Source: Odoribacter sp. UBA944
GTDB lineage: Bacteria > Bacteroidota > Bacteroidia > Bacteroidales > Marinifilaceae
DNA length: 37,919 bases
Direction: 5' to 3'
Assembly (NCBI GenBank): GCA_002293375.1
Contig: DBDA01000032.1
Coordinates: 3,393 to 41,311, forward strand
The notes below the pieces were generated by a model, which did no database searches, had not been told where the DNA came from, and worked only from the letters and a program-made list of their open reading frames with translations. A program made the position numbers and the translations under genes. Below, piece after piece: positions 1 to 7,686 of this stretch. Position 1 is the stretch's first letter. Each line of letters starts with the position of its first letter.

Positions 1-167
1 GGCAGGTAGAGCCAACTGGTGTATAAGGCAATGTCGCTGTTGGACAACTCCAATCGTTTATAGAGGATCACGGCCACCGTCATCACTACTACGTAAGGGA
101 TGCCCTCGGCCAGATAGAGGGTGGGGATCCAGCCCCACGGGCGGTTGTTCGCTTTTTTGTCCGGCAT
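1..167 (-). CDS. AmpG-like MFS permease, N-terminal fragment
   Basis: This is the first 55 codons of a gene that runs off the left edge of the window. The visible protein starts MPDKKANNRPWGWIPTLYLA and continues into a hydrophobic segment (EGIPYVVVMTVAVILYKR). That opening (W-I-P-x-L-Y-x-x-E-G-I-P-Y) is typical of the AmpG/PAT branch of major facilitator permeases, which import muropeptides across the inner membrane. The start ATG (165-167) lies 3 bp after the SpoIID-type gene stop, so the two genes are surely co-transcribed. The SpoIID neighbour supports a muropeptide substrate, but the assignment rests on a short fragment. Another sugar or peptide MFS carrier is possible. Confidence 0.72.
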   Translation of the reverse strand, partial: MPDKKANNRPWGWIPTLYLAEGIPYVVVMTVAVILYKRLELSNSDIALYTSWLYL

Positions 168-170
168 GGT

Positions 171-1481
171 TTATTGGTATTTTTTTTCGATGCGGCTGCC
201 CGGAAAGTAGTGCGCCAGTATCTCCCGGTAGGAGTAACCCCGGCTGCTCATTACGGCCGCACCGATCTGGCAGAGGCCCACTCCGTGCCCCCAACCGGCC
301 CCGCGAAGGCGAAATCCTTCCGCCGTTTGCTCCACGGTAAAAGCGGAGCTGTAGAGGTGGGAACGGGAGAGCGCTTTCCGAATCAGCAATTCCTTCCCGA
401 TCACCAGGTTCCTTTTCGTCCCCTCAATTTTCAACCGGATGATCCGGCCGGACGCGCCCCGCTCCAACGGGATCAGTCCGGTCACCTCCCCAAAATCCAC
501 CTCTAAGCGTTCCCTTAGCAGGGCCGAAAGCTCTTCCCGGCCGTAACAGACTTCCCAGCGGAAGAAGTCGGGGGTTTCCCGGTCGTAATCGTTCAACACT
601 TCGGAGAGGATCCGGGTGTCCCGGGTGTTGCAAAATACCTCCGGCCGGCTTTGGACCCAACGCGCGCTGTTCGCTTCTGTGGTCAGGTCCGCCGGCAGCG
701 CCGGTCCGGGCGCATCGTACACTGCTTGCAGGTAGGGGTGGCACACCGGCTCCCAGACGTTTTCAAAATATTCGCTCACGCCGCCGCAGCACTTGGAAAA
801 GCGGGCGTCGCAAATGTGTTCTCCGTACATCAGCACTTCGCCCCGGGTGGCCTGCACGGCGTTGTACACCGGGCGGGCCGTTGCTTTTTGGATCCCCTGG
901 TAGCGCTGGCAATGGTCGTCCGCACAAACATCGTAATGCAGGTGGTCTTCCCGGTCGAACCAGCGGATGTACTCCTCTCCGATCCGGAAGAGCGACCGGT
1001 ATGTCTGCCGTTCCTCTTTCAAAGCGCGGGATTTTTGCTGTTGTGCGATCAGCCAGCTCCGGGAGATCACTGCGTGCGCCTTGAGCAACTCCTCCGACGA
1101 CGTGGCGCTCATTTCCGACGAGATGACGCTTAACAGGTACTCCTCCAAGGGCAAGCGGTTGACGGCGGTTACCCCTCCCCCCTCTCCGATCAATTGCAAC
1201 GCCCCCCGGAAGCGTTGGTCCTCTTTCCGCTCCCAATGAAAATCGATCCCGATGGTGACGTCCGCCAACTCGAATTCCGCCGCTTCCGGTTCTACCGGCA
1301 CAAACTCTACCGGCAGGAGCAGTGGTACCTCTTCCGCACCGGAAGCGAGTGTGCAACCGGTGTGGTTCCGGGTAACGGTGAACGCCCCCGTATACCGTTT
1401 CCCTTCCCCCCCGAGGCGGTATTCTCCGTGCAGGAAGAAACGGATCTCTGCGCCCGATAGAATGCCGACCGTGATGTTCAT
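171..1481 (-). CDS. SpoIID/LytB-domain protein (peptidoglycan lytic transglycosylase-like)
   Basis: A 436-aa protein of the SpoIID/LytB family, whose characterised members cleave glycan strands of peptidoglycan. The core motif LPLEEYLLSVISSEM is at about residues 110-124, with Glu123 in the position of the catalytic Glu of SpoIID. The GG-containing KCCGG segment follows, and the C-terminus has the family ending GWGHGVGLCQIGAAV and YREILAHYFPG. I start it at the ATG at 1481 because this overlaps the upstream gene stop as ATGA; the longer frame adds 18 basic residues inside that gene. No signal peptide is visible with either start, which is odd for a cell-wall enzyme. The organism is not a sporulator by context, so the role is probably wall turnover with the adjacent permease. 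Confidence 0.85.
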   Translation of the reverse strand: MNITVGILSGAEIRFFLHGEYRLGGEGKRYTGAFTVTRNHTGCTLASGAEEVPLLLPVEFVPVEPEAAEFELADVTIGIDFHWERKEDQRFRGALQLIGEGGGVTAVNRLPLEEYLLSVISSEMSATSSEELLKAHAVISRSWLIAQQQKSRALKEERQTYRSLFRIGEEYIRWFDREDHLHYDVCADDHCQRYQGIQKATARPVYNAVQATRGEVLMYGEHICDARFSKCCGGVSEYFENVWEPVCHPYLQAVYDAPGPALPADLTTEANSARWVQSRPEVFCNTRDTRILSEVLNDYDRETPDFFRWEVCYGREELSALLRERLEVDFGEVTGLIPLERGASGRIIRLKIEGTKRNLVIGKELLIRKALSRSHLYSSAFTVEQTAEGFRLRGAGWGHGVGLCQIGAAVMSSRGYSYREILAHYFPGSRIEKKYQ

Positions 1482-2956
1482 CTGGGGTGATTTTGGGCGT
1501 TTAGCTCTGCGGACAGCTTTTTTCGGGCGTACCATTCAATGGTACGGAGCGTGTCTTTGTAGCTGTTGTTGGCGTTTTCCTGTTCCACGGAGAGGGCGGC
1601 ATCGGAGTTGCCTTCCCACCGGCGGCACAGGTAAAGCGGGTCGTAGATCCGGGCAATTTTGTACAGGCCGGAGACGGCCAGCATCACGGCGTAATCCTCG
1701 CCGTAACTGGTATTGGGGAATTTCAGCGCCCGCACAACGGGGGTGTAGAAGGCCCGGGGAGCACCGAAACCATTGATCCGCAAGGCGTTGTTGTGTCCGT
1801 TCTCCGGGGTCCATTCCCGGTGGTCTACCACGCCCGGCGGCAGGGGCTGCAACGCAAAATCCACCATCCGGTAGGAACCGACCACTGCGGCGCACCGCTC
1901 GCGACGGAAGGTGTCCACCACCCGTTGCAAAACAGTTGTATCGACGTACAGGTCGTCGCTGTCCAATTGTATGCAGAAACGGCCGCAACGCCTGTCTGCT
2001 ATCGCCGCATTCCAACACCCGCCAATGCCCAGATCGCTCCGCTCCGGAAGGATGTGGAGCAGACGGGGATCTGTTTGCGCTATTTTCCGCAGGATTGGGG
2101 TGGTGTCGTCGTCGGAGTGATTGTCCACCACCAGGACATTGAAGGGGAAGTCGCACACCTGCCCCAAGGCCGACCGGACCGCTTCGGCAATGGTCTTTTC
2201 CCGGTTTTTCACCGGAATGACGACACTTGCTTCCACCGGGAACTTTCCGTCAAATATTACTTTTTCTGTACGGGGCGGAAGCCAGGCGCCGCTCTTTTTC
2301 AGGAAGCGGGTACACGCCCGCTCCATCTCTGCCTGTACCTCCCGGTTGCGCGGGTCGACGTAGTCGAACTGCCGCTCTCCGGAGAAGCGCAGGTCTGTTT
2401 CCACTTCCGTATATAAAAATTCCGGGAGCCGCAGGATTTTTCCCGATAGGGAAAGGGTGAGCCGCATGTGGTACAGGGCGGCAAAGCGGTACTCTTCTTC
2501 CGTGTGGAGCACTGCTTCCCTGAAGCGTCCGGTGTGCAGCAAAAGCAGTGAGCCGAACTGAAAGTCGTCCCGCAGGCTGCCCGGCCGGTAGTCGATCAGG
2601 GGGCGCCGGTGGGTTTGTCCTCCTTTTTGTTCGTAGTAATCTGTATAGAGCCAAGCCGAATCGGTGTTTTCGGCTACGGAAAGCAGGCGTTCTAATGCAT
2701 CGGCCCCTACTTGCAGGGCGTGCGGTTTGGTGTAAAGGAGTAACCAAGGGGTGTTGCAGGAAGCGGCTATGGCCCGGAGGGTTGTGGTGTTCCCGAACCC
2801 CTCGGAGGGCAAGGATTCGACTCCGGCCGACATGATCCCGTCCGGGGAGAGCGCGTATATTTTTTTTACAGCCGGACAGGAGGAGAGTTCCCGGACTGTT
2901 TTTTCCAGGCAATCGGGCGCACTGCCGGCTATGTAACAGGTAATATTCTTTTGCAT
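1478..2956 (-). CDS. Glycosyltransferase family 2 protein with extended N-terminus
   Basis: A 492-aa protein. Residues about 240-440 form a GT-A (family 2) domain: EASVVIPVKNREKTIAEAV, then VLVVDNHSDDDTT as the nucleotide-binding strand, then IQLDSDDLY carrying the metal-binding DSD. The first 230 residues resemble a second degraded GT-like domain (LLLYTKPHALQVGADALE; LYTDYYEQKGG). No membrane segment is seen, so it is probably cytoplasmic or peripheral. The gene is translationally coupled (ATGA) to the SpoIID-type gene, so it may act in envelope glycan synthesis or turnover. The donor and acceptor cannot be read from sequence. Confidence 0.8.
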   Translation of the reverse strand: MQKNITCYIAGSAPDCLEKTVRELSSCPAVKKIYALSPDGIMSAGVESLPSEGFGNTTTLRAIAASCNTPWLLLYTKPHALQVGADALERLLSVAENTDSAWLYTDYYEQKGGQTHRRPLIDYRPGSLRDDFQFGSLLLLHTGRFREAVLHTEEEYRFAALYHMRLTLSLSGKILRLPEFLYTEVETDLRFSGERQFDYVDPRNREVQAEMERACTRFLKKSGAWLPPRTEKVIFDGKFPVEASVVIPVKNREKTIAEAVRSALGQVCDFPFNVLVVDNHSDDDTTPILRKIAQTDPRLLHILPERSDLGIGGCWNAAIADRRCGRFCIQLDSDDLYVDTTVLQRVVDTFRRERCAAVVGSYRMVDFALQPLPPGVVDHREWTPENGHNNALRINGFGAPRAFYTPVVRALKFPNTSYGEDYAVMLAVSGLYKIARIYDPLYLCRRWEGNSDAALSVEQENANNSYKDTLRTIEWYARKKLSAELNAQNHPR

Positions 2957-2975
2957 GGCGTTTTTCGCAGAGTTT

Positions 2976-2983
2976 CAAAGATA
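2976..2983 (-). promoter_or_regulatory. Putative -7 promoter element of the GT2-SpoIID-permease operon
   Basis: On the minus strand the sequence reads TATCTTTG, an exact match to the Bacteroidota -7 consensus TAnnTTTG, 19 bp upstream of the GT2 start. A TTG lies 15 bp further upstream, a little closer than the usual 19-21 bp, so only the -7 element is convincing. Confidence 0.5.
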
Positions 2984-3096
2984 GCGTTTTTTCCGATGCA
3001 AAAATCCTTTTGCACTCCGCCATTCAGGGCAAACCTTGAAATTTTCTACTTTGCAATAGTGGTTCCTTGTACCGCTCCGGAGTATTGTCCTTTGGG

Positions 3097-3279
3097 AGCG
3101 TGTCTCCACAACGGTTGTCTATCCCTTTTCGTTCGCTGGAATCCTAACCGCCTTCTTCCCTTCGGTCATTCGGCGCCCTTGCAGGGAGCCGGATTCCGGT
3201 CGCTCCGCAAAGGCAAGACAACAATCGTTGTTCCCGCCAATGCTCCAAAAGGCTCAATACCCCTGCGCTCATGCAAGGC
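3097..3279 (+). repeat. Diverged repeat, copy A (plus orientation)
   Basis: This segment aligns by eye with the reverse complement of 3344-3530. Shared blocks in the same order include GTCTCCAC, CGGTT, TTCGCTGGAATCC, a CTTCG-rich stretch, CGGATTCCGG, CGCTC, ACAATC/ACAATT, GTTCCCG and a terminal GC-AAGGC. No gene is supported here. It lies in the 657-bp gap between the GT2 start and the DUF5053 gene. I read it as a non-coding dispersed repeat; whether other copies exist in the genome cannot be seen. Confidence 0.6.
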
Positions 3280-3305
3280 TGTCTGTCGTTCAAGCGAAAA
3301 AATAG

Positions 3306-3320
3306 CCTGTTGTTTCCGAA
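3306..3320 (+). repeat. Head of a third repeat copy / 15-bp perfect inverted-repeat arm
   Basis: CCTGTTGTTTCCGAA is found here and its exact reverse complement at 3525-3539. In copy C this 15-mer lies just before the GTCTCCAC block, that is, at the head of the repeat. Its presence after copy A in plus orientation suggests the start of another, truncated copy placed in tandem. Confidence 0.55.
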
Positions 3321-3343
3321 TATTTTCCCGGAGAGATGGTGTT

Positions 3344-3592
3344 GCCTTAACGCACTAAGCGAAGGCGTGTTGATTTCCGAAAGCGTGGTCGGGAACGGCG
3401 AATTGTTTACTTGCTCCGGATGAGCGCCCGGAATCCGCTCTGCTCGACGAAGGAGCGAAGCGACTGAGAAGGTTGCGGATTCCAGCGAAAGCCGGGGCTT
3501 AGTAAACCGCCGTGGAGACCGCTTTTCGGAAACAACAGGCCGAAGCGATAGCGGAAAAAGAGAAAAGATTCAGGTTTGCCCTGCTCCACCAT
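3344..3592 (-). repeat. Diverged repeat, copy C (minus orientation)
   Basis: This is the inverted partner of copy A, plus about 50 bp of flank on the head side including the 15-mer at 3525-3539. It contains a 61-codon open frame on the minus strand (3407-3592). Because that frame lies wholly in the repeat and is not conserved in copy A, I do not call it a gene. The A-C arrangement could fold as a long imperfect hairpin in RNA or single-stranded DNA. Confidence 0.6.
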
Positions 3593-3613
3593 TGCTTCGG
3601 GAAAACGACAACT

Positions 3614-4006
3614 TTAAGAAATACGAAACGCACCTAATTTGTCGGATATATCCCGAATGGCAAAATTCAGCGTATCCAACTCCTCTTGCGTAAATTTTGC
3701 CGGTTTTCCGTTTACGTCAAATTCGTTCACTCGTTGGCTGAACCAACTTTTGGATTTGTTGAAATAGTGCTTGGCAATGTAACTCATCGAAATCATGGAG
3801 GAAATTTGCGCCATTTGTTCTTTTATTTTTAGCGCTTTAGCGTCTGCAAGTGTCTGCCCGGCACATGCCAACACAGCAGCTTCGAAACCTTCGGGATCGC
3901 TCTCCGCCAATTGTTCCAATTCGGCGTGGATCTTCTCCGCTTCTGCATCGGATTCGGAAACAATCTCACGATCTCTTAATTTTTCATATTGTTCTTTTGT
4001 CGTCAT
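3614..4006 (-). CDS. DUF5053 family protein
   Basis: A 130-aa soluble, acidic, helical protein. The C-terminal half (SYIAKHYFNKSKSWFSQRVN, then VNGKPAKFTQEELDTLNFAI, then DISDKLGAFR) fits the DUF5053 family, seen in Bacteroidota genomes and mobile elements. The SYIAKHYF...SWFSQRVN segment has the look of a helix-turn-helix, so DNA binding is possible, but no function is established. It stands alone between the repeat cluster and a small broken ORF. Start ATG at 4006; no in-frame alternative seems better. Confidence 0.7.
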   Translation of the reverse strand: MTTKEQYEKLRDREIVSESDAEAEKIHAELEQLAESDPEGFEAAVLACAGQTLADAKALKIKEQMAQISSMISMSYIAKHYFNKSKSWFSQRVNEFDVNGKPAKFTQEELDTLNFAIRDISDKLGAFRIS

Positions 4007-4044
4007 GCTTATTGATCTTTTCGGTTCCCTGGAAAATTTTAATA

Positions 4045-4201
4045 GTTAAATATCTGATTTTAATTCATGTACAATTTGATCGACAATGGCTTCCAGATTT
4101 TCAATGCGTTTGAATCTCGCTGCGAAAAATCGCCAGTTTCGGAGATAATTCAACAACTCGTGTTCCAATCTTTTTCTTTCTTCTGATACGTACCGTCCCA
4201 T
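4045..4201 (-). pseudogene. Possible frameshifted small ORF (~51 aa if repaired)
   Basis: From the ATG at 4201 the frame reads MGRYVSEERKRLEHELLNYL and then enters a CCC run at about 4139-4142, after which it stops at 33 aa. Removing one C gives a coherent continuation (RNWRFFAARFKRIENLEAIV, then DQIVHELKSDI) ending at 4045, a charged coiled-coil-like small protein. The second frame has no ATG of its own. This fits a small gene broken by one base, just upstream of the DUF5053 gene, but the ORF is short enough to be chance. Confidence 0.28.
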
Positions 4202-4372
4202 TTTTTTCTCGTTTTCCAAAGATAATATACTTTTGTTTATACTGCAACTGTTTTAACAGGAATTTTTAAACAGACTCTGATAATCAAACACCTGCATATC
4301 CAAAACTACGGGAAAAATTTGGAAAACAGAAGAGGATTCTATTTGATAGTCCCTATACACCCGCGCGGCCCC

Positions 4373-4404
4373 TTGCAACAAAATACAATCTTTCACTATA
4401 TTTG
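4373..4404 (+). promoter_or_regulatory. Promoter of the sugar-kinase gene
   Basis: TTG at 4373-4375 and TATATTTG at 4397-4404, 21 bp apart, match the Bacteroidota -33/-7 pattern (TTTG, TAnnTTTG). The kinase ATG follows 17 bp downstream. Confidence 0.65.
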
Positions 4405-4421
4405 CAGTAAAAGCGGTACGT

Positions 4422-5267
4422 ATGGAAAAAGGAGTGCTGATCGCGGACAGCGGTTCGACCAAAACAGCCTGGTGCCTGATCCGGACGGATGGTGGCAAAG
4501 AATACCGGCATACGTCGGGGATCAATCCGGTTTATCTGTCGCGGGAGGAGATTATCCGCCTCATCCGGGAGGAGTTCCAGCCCCTTTCGCAACCGGTGGG
4601 AGCTATCCGGTTTTACGGGGCCGGATGCGCATTCGCAGAGAAGAACCGACAGGTGGCTGAAGCCCTGGAGTACTGTTTCGGGACATCAGATATTGAAGTC
4701 CACCCGGATCTGCTGGCTGCGGCCCGGGCGCTGTGCGGACGGGAACCGGGCATCGCTTGCATCCTGGGAACCGGATCCAACTCCTGCTACTACGACGGGA
4801 AACAGATTGTGCAGAACGTACCGCCGCTGGGCTTTATCCTCGGAGACGAAGGAAGCGGCGCTTACATCGGGAAACGACTGTTGGCCGATGCCCTGAAAGG
4901 AGTATTGCCAGCCGACCTGGCAGAACAGCTGTTGAAAGAGATGGCTCTGACCTATCCGGAGATCATTGACCGGGTGTACCGGCAACCGCTGCCGAACCGC
5001 TTCTTAGCCGGATCGGCCCGCTTTGCAGCCGCCCACATCGCCCGGCCGGAGATCCGCCGGATCGTACAGGAGGCCCTGGAGGCATTTATCCGGAGAAACG
5101 TGTTGCTATACGAAAAAGCCCGGGAGTTACCGGTCTCCTTTACCGGAAGCGTAGCCTGGGCCTTCCGGGAACTGCTGCAGGAGACACTGGCGGCCCATGC
5201 CTTGCAGGCGGGACATTTTTCCCCCGATCCGATGGAGGGATTGTTACGGTTCCATTGCTCGTTGTAA
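4422..5267 (+). CDS. N-acetylhexosamine kinase (BadF/BadG-type ATPase; GlcNAc/MurNAc kinase)
   Basis: A 281-aa ASKHA-fold kinase. The N-terminus MEKGVLIADSGSTKTAWCLI has the phosphate-1 loop DSGSTKT. ACILGTGSNSCYYDG is the phosphate-2 loop, and LGFILGDEGSGAYIGKRLL is the signature of GlcNAc-kinase-like proteins. Near the C-terminus SFTGSVAWAF is the adenosine-binding segment. It is predicted to phosphorylate N-acetylglucosamine or N-acetylmuramic acid in the cytoplasm. In Tannerella a related protein is the MurNAc kinase of a peptidoglycan salvage cluster, and an AmpG-like gene lies 4 kb away here. The gene appears monocistronic, with its own promoter. Confidence 0.85.
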   Translation: MEKGVLIADSGSTKTAWCLIRTDGGKEYRHTSGINPVYLSREEIIRLIREEFQPLSQPVGAIRFYGAGCAFAEKNRQVAEALEYCFGTSDIEVHPDLLAAARALCGREPGIACILGTGSNSCYYDGKQIVQNVPPLGFILGDEGSGAYIGKRLLADALKGVLPADLAEQLLKEMALTYPEIIDRVYRQPLPNRFLAGSARFAAAHIARPEIRRIVQEALEAFIRRNVLLYEKARELPVSFTGSVAWAFRELLQETLAAHALQAGHFSPDPMEGLLRFHCSL

Positions 5268-5462
5268 CGGTTTCCGTTCCCATCGACACGCTTAAAATTA
5301 GAACTTGCCTGAAAGAAAGAGGGGGCTATTTGCCCTTGTAAAGAGCAACCTTTCGGAAAGTCTGTACGTAATACTATCCGAAATTGGTTCCTATTCACCC
5401 GCAAGCAATAGACAGGGTAATCTTTCCTGGATAATTTTAGATTGGTCCAAATTCATATAAGT

Positions 5463-5630
5463 ATGAAAGCACCGATTGGAAGTACTGTCTCAACCGGACA
5501 GGAATGTCCCGAAAGCGGCGTTTGGAAAGTTGTCGGTTGTGAATCAACAACTGCTCCGATAGCCAAAGGTAACATTATGCCGCCTTACAAGGATGAAGCC
5601 GTTACCTGGAAACTCATCAAGTACGCTTAA
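5463..5630 (+). CDS. Small conserved-looking protein, 55 aa
   Basis: The protein begins MKAPIGSTVSTGQECPESGV and ends in PPYKDEAVTWKLIKYA. The G-x-x-C-P-x-S-G-x-W pattern followed by a short G-rich turn resembles small bacterial proteins with a compact beta fold of the YjzC-like sort, but I cannot confirm the family. I choose the ATG at 5463; the frame is open further to a TTG at 5442. It ends just before a hairpin shared with the convergent Nudix gene. No function is known. Confidence 0.6.
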   Translation: MKAPIGSTVSTGQECPESGVWKVVGCESTTAPIAKGNIMPPYKDEAVTWKLIKYA

Positions 5631-5637
5631 TGTATTT

Positions 5638-5674
5638 AAAATGAGGGTGGATCAGAGCGATTTCACCCTCATTT
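5638..5674. terminator. Bidirectional terminator hairpin between small ORF and Nudix gene
   Basis: AAATGAGGGTG (5639-5649) pairs perfectly with CACCCTCATTT (5664-5674) around a 14-nt loop. On the minus strand it is followed by TTTTAAATA. It overlaps the last codons of the Nudix gene and lies 8 bp after the small plus-strand ORF. Confidence 0.7.
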
Positions 5675-6275
5675 CGTATGCTGTCTTCCCACTCACGAAT
5701 ACCGGCTGCAAAGAGGGATATGTTTGGACGGAGAGTGCAGAAAATTGTTCGGGAGATACCCAATAAGCCGCTTCGATCCCTTCCTCCGTCTGGGGTACCG
5801 GTTCCTGGTCCGGCGGGCAGGACATGAGGAACCAACAGGTGTGTTTCAGGCTCCACCGGCCTTCCCGGAAGTAAAGGTGGCGGGTACCGGGAAGGGGATC
5901 AATCACCTGCAATCCGCCGATGCCACACTCTTCCTCCACCTCCCGCATGGCCCCGGTCTCCGGCGATTCGCCCACTTCCAGGTGTCCTTTGGGCAGGTCG
6001 ACCTTTCCGAAACGCCGGATGACCAACAAGCGGTCACCGTCGGTTACAACTCCTCCGGCCGCTTCAACTTCCTGAAAATAAGAAGAGAAATCCTTTTGTA
6101 ATTGCATCAGGTCCGGGGAGTAGATCACTTGCCGGAAGGGGGCGCCGCTCTCCAACAGGTGAAATACCTCCGCCCGGGTCGCCTGCGAATCCCGGTGGAC
6201 CCAAACGGCGGGGCCGGTTGCCAACGAAGAGGCATCGTCGCTCAGCCGGAAAAAACTCTCGTTGAAAAATATCAT
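5652..6275 (-). CDS. Nudix hydrolase
   Basis: A 207-aa protein with a complete Nudix box: GHLEVGESPETGAM then REVEEECGI, matching G-x5-E-x7-R-E-V-x-E-E-x-G-I at about residues 118-140. Such enzymes hydrolyse nucleoside diphosphate-linked compounds with Mg2+. The first 75 residues (MIFFNESFFRLSDD..., with FRQVIYSP) are an extra domain I do not recognise. The substrate is unknown. The gene starts 8 bp after the stop of the dGTPase-like gene and is in the same operon, so nucleotide-pool cleaning is an attractive common theme. Confidence 0.85.
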   Translation of the reverse strand: MIFFNESFFRLSDDASSLATGPAVWVHRDSQATRAEVFHLLESGAPFRQVIYSPDLMQLQKDFSSYFQEVEAAGGVVTDGDRLLVIRRFGKVDLPKGHLEVGESPETGAMREVEEECGIGGLQVIDPLPGTRHLYFREGRWSLKHTCWFLMSCPPDQEPVPQTEEGIEAAYWVSPEQFSALSVQTYPSLQPVFVSGKTAYEMRVKSL

Positions 6276-6283
6276 GGAAAAAT

Positions 6284-7633
6284 TTACGTCAGTTCGGGCA
6301 ACTCAATGCCTTTGATCTTCCGGTACAGGTTCAGGGCGTAGGAGTCGGTCATGCCGGAAACGTAGTCCACTACCGTCTGTATTTTGGTGTACATGGAGTC
6401 CTCTTTGCTCACCTGGTACTGCCCCGGCATCACGGCAAGCAGGTTGCGGGCGTAGTAGGTCTCCGGCTTCAGCACGGCGTCCGTATACTCTTTCAGGATG
6501 GTACCGAGGATCTTAAAACCGGCTATCTGGATCTGGGTGACGATGTCGGTGTGGTAAATGCGTTCGTAGGCCAGGTCCGTGCATTTGTCGTAGGCCACTT
6601 TGTTGGCGCCACTCAGGTTTTTGATCAGCCCGCTCCCGAAGTCGCCGCTCAGAATGGCGTCATAATTTTCGCAGAAGATGGCGGAGCAGGCATGGATCAG
6701 TTTGTTGATGATGCCGGCCCGGAGAAAGGCGATGCGTTCGTTTTTATCGGTCACTGTCCGGAAGGTGCGGTTGATGATTTTCAGATCCTCCTTGTCTTCG
6801 TTTTTGTCGTAGAAGTTCTCCAGAATGGCGACGGTTTCGTCGTACGAGAGGATCCGCATTTTGTGGGAATCTTCGATGTCCATGATCTGGTAGCAGATGT
6901 CGTCGGCCGCTTCTACCAACAACACCAGCGGATGGCGGGCGTAGTGCAGGGGGGCGTTGCTGATCTGTTTCAGTCCAAGCGCTTCCGCCACTTCCCGGAA
7001 AATCTTCTTTTCGCTCTGAAAAAAGCCGTATTTTTTGCCGCGGGCAGCAACTTTGGATTCATAGGGGTACTTGACGATGGATGCCAGGGTGGTGTAGGTC
7101 ATGGTGTAACCGCCCGGCCGACGGCCGTGGAAGCTGTGGGTCAACAGGCGGAAGGCGTTGGCATTGCCTTCGAAGTGGCTAAGGTCCGCCCACTCTTCGT
7201 CGGAGAGCAATTTTTTGAAGTAAAGCCCCTCCCCTTCGCTGAAAAAGTAGGAGATCGCCTCTTCTCCGGAGTGGCCGAAGGGCGGATTTCCGAGGTCGTG
7301 GGCCAGACAGGCGCTGCTGACGATGGTGCCGATCTCTTCGATCAGTTCGGGGTGTTCCAGGTGCGTCTCTTTTTGCCGGATAAACTGGGCGATCTTGGAG
7401 CCAAGGGAACGGCCTACGCTGGCAACCTCCAAGCTGTGGGTGAGGCGATTGTGTACAAAGATATTGCCCGGAAGGGGAAATACCTGTGTTTTGTTCTGCA
7501 GGCGGCGGAACGGGGAAGAGAAGACCAACCGGTCGTAGTCCCGCTGAAATTGCGAACGGTCGTGCGAACGGAACAGGGAGGCAGGGCTGCCCGGCTGGTA
7601 GCGGCTAACCGAAAGTAATTGGTTCCAATCCAT
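6284..7633 (-). CDS. dgt: Deoxyguanosinetriphosphate triphosphohydrolase (HD-domain dNTPase)
   Basis: A 449-aa HD-superfamily dNTPase, predicted to split dGTP or other dNTPs to nucleoside and triphosphate. Visible motifs are FSSPFRRLQNKTQVFPLPG (residues 38-56, the family's N-terminal signature), RLTHSLEVASVGRSLG with His66, and ACLAHDLGNPPFGHSGE with His112-Asp113 and His121. A later EAADDICYQIMDIED supplies the fourth metal ligand region. Length is normal for the family. It lies between the CoA-transferase gene (53 bp upstream, with a hairpin in the gap) and the Nudix gene (8 bp downstream). Confidence 0.92.
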   Translation of the reverse strand: MDWNQLLSVSRYQPGSPASLFRSHDRSQFQRDYDRLVFSSPFRRLQNKTQVFPLPGNIFVHNRLTHSLEVASVGRSLGSKIAQFIRQKETHLEHPELIEEIGTIVSSACLAHDLGNPPFGHSGEEAISYFFSEGEGLYFKKLLSDEEWADLSHFEGNANAFRLLTHSFHGRRPGGYTMTYTTLASIVKYPYESKVAARGKKYGFFQSEKKIFREVAEALGLKQISNAPLHYARHPLVLLVEAADDICYQIMDIEDSHKMRILSYDETVAILENFYDKNEDKEDLKIINRTFRTVTDKNERIAFLRAGIINKLIHACSAIFCENYDAILSGDFGSGLIKNLSGANKVAYDKCTDLAYERIYHTDIVTQIQIAGFKILGTILKEYTDAVLKPETYYARNLLAVMPGQYQVSKEDSMYTKIQTVVDYVSGMTDSYALNLYRKIKGIELPELT

Positions 7634-7648
7634 AGGGTCTGTTTAAGA

Positions 7649-7673
7649 CAGGTGCGGCACATCACCGCACCTG
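7649..7673 (-). terminator. GC-rich hairpin between CoA-transferase and dgt genes
   Basis: CAGGTGCGG and CCGCACCTG form a perfect 9-bp stem around a 7-nt loop. There is no U-run after it on the minus strand, so it may be a partial terminator or RNA-stability element that lowers read-through into dgt. Confidence 0.45.
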
Positions 7674-7686
7674 CCCGAAGTGGTTG

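Noticed and set aside
3407..3592. 61-codon open frame on the minus strand inside the 3.1-3.6 kb repeats
   Set aside because: It lies wholly in repeat copy C and the frame is not kept in copy A, so it is more likely non-coding.
3090..3600. CRISPR-like or tRNA-like structure in the non-coding gap
   Set aside because: There are only two or three diverged copies in opposite orientation, with no regular spacers and no cloverleaf.
6551..7618. Long plus-strand open frame of 355 codons opposite dgt
   Set aside because: It is the reverse shadow of a well-supported gene; the translation is low in complexity of family features and has no known motif.
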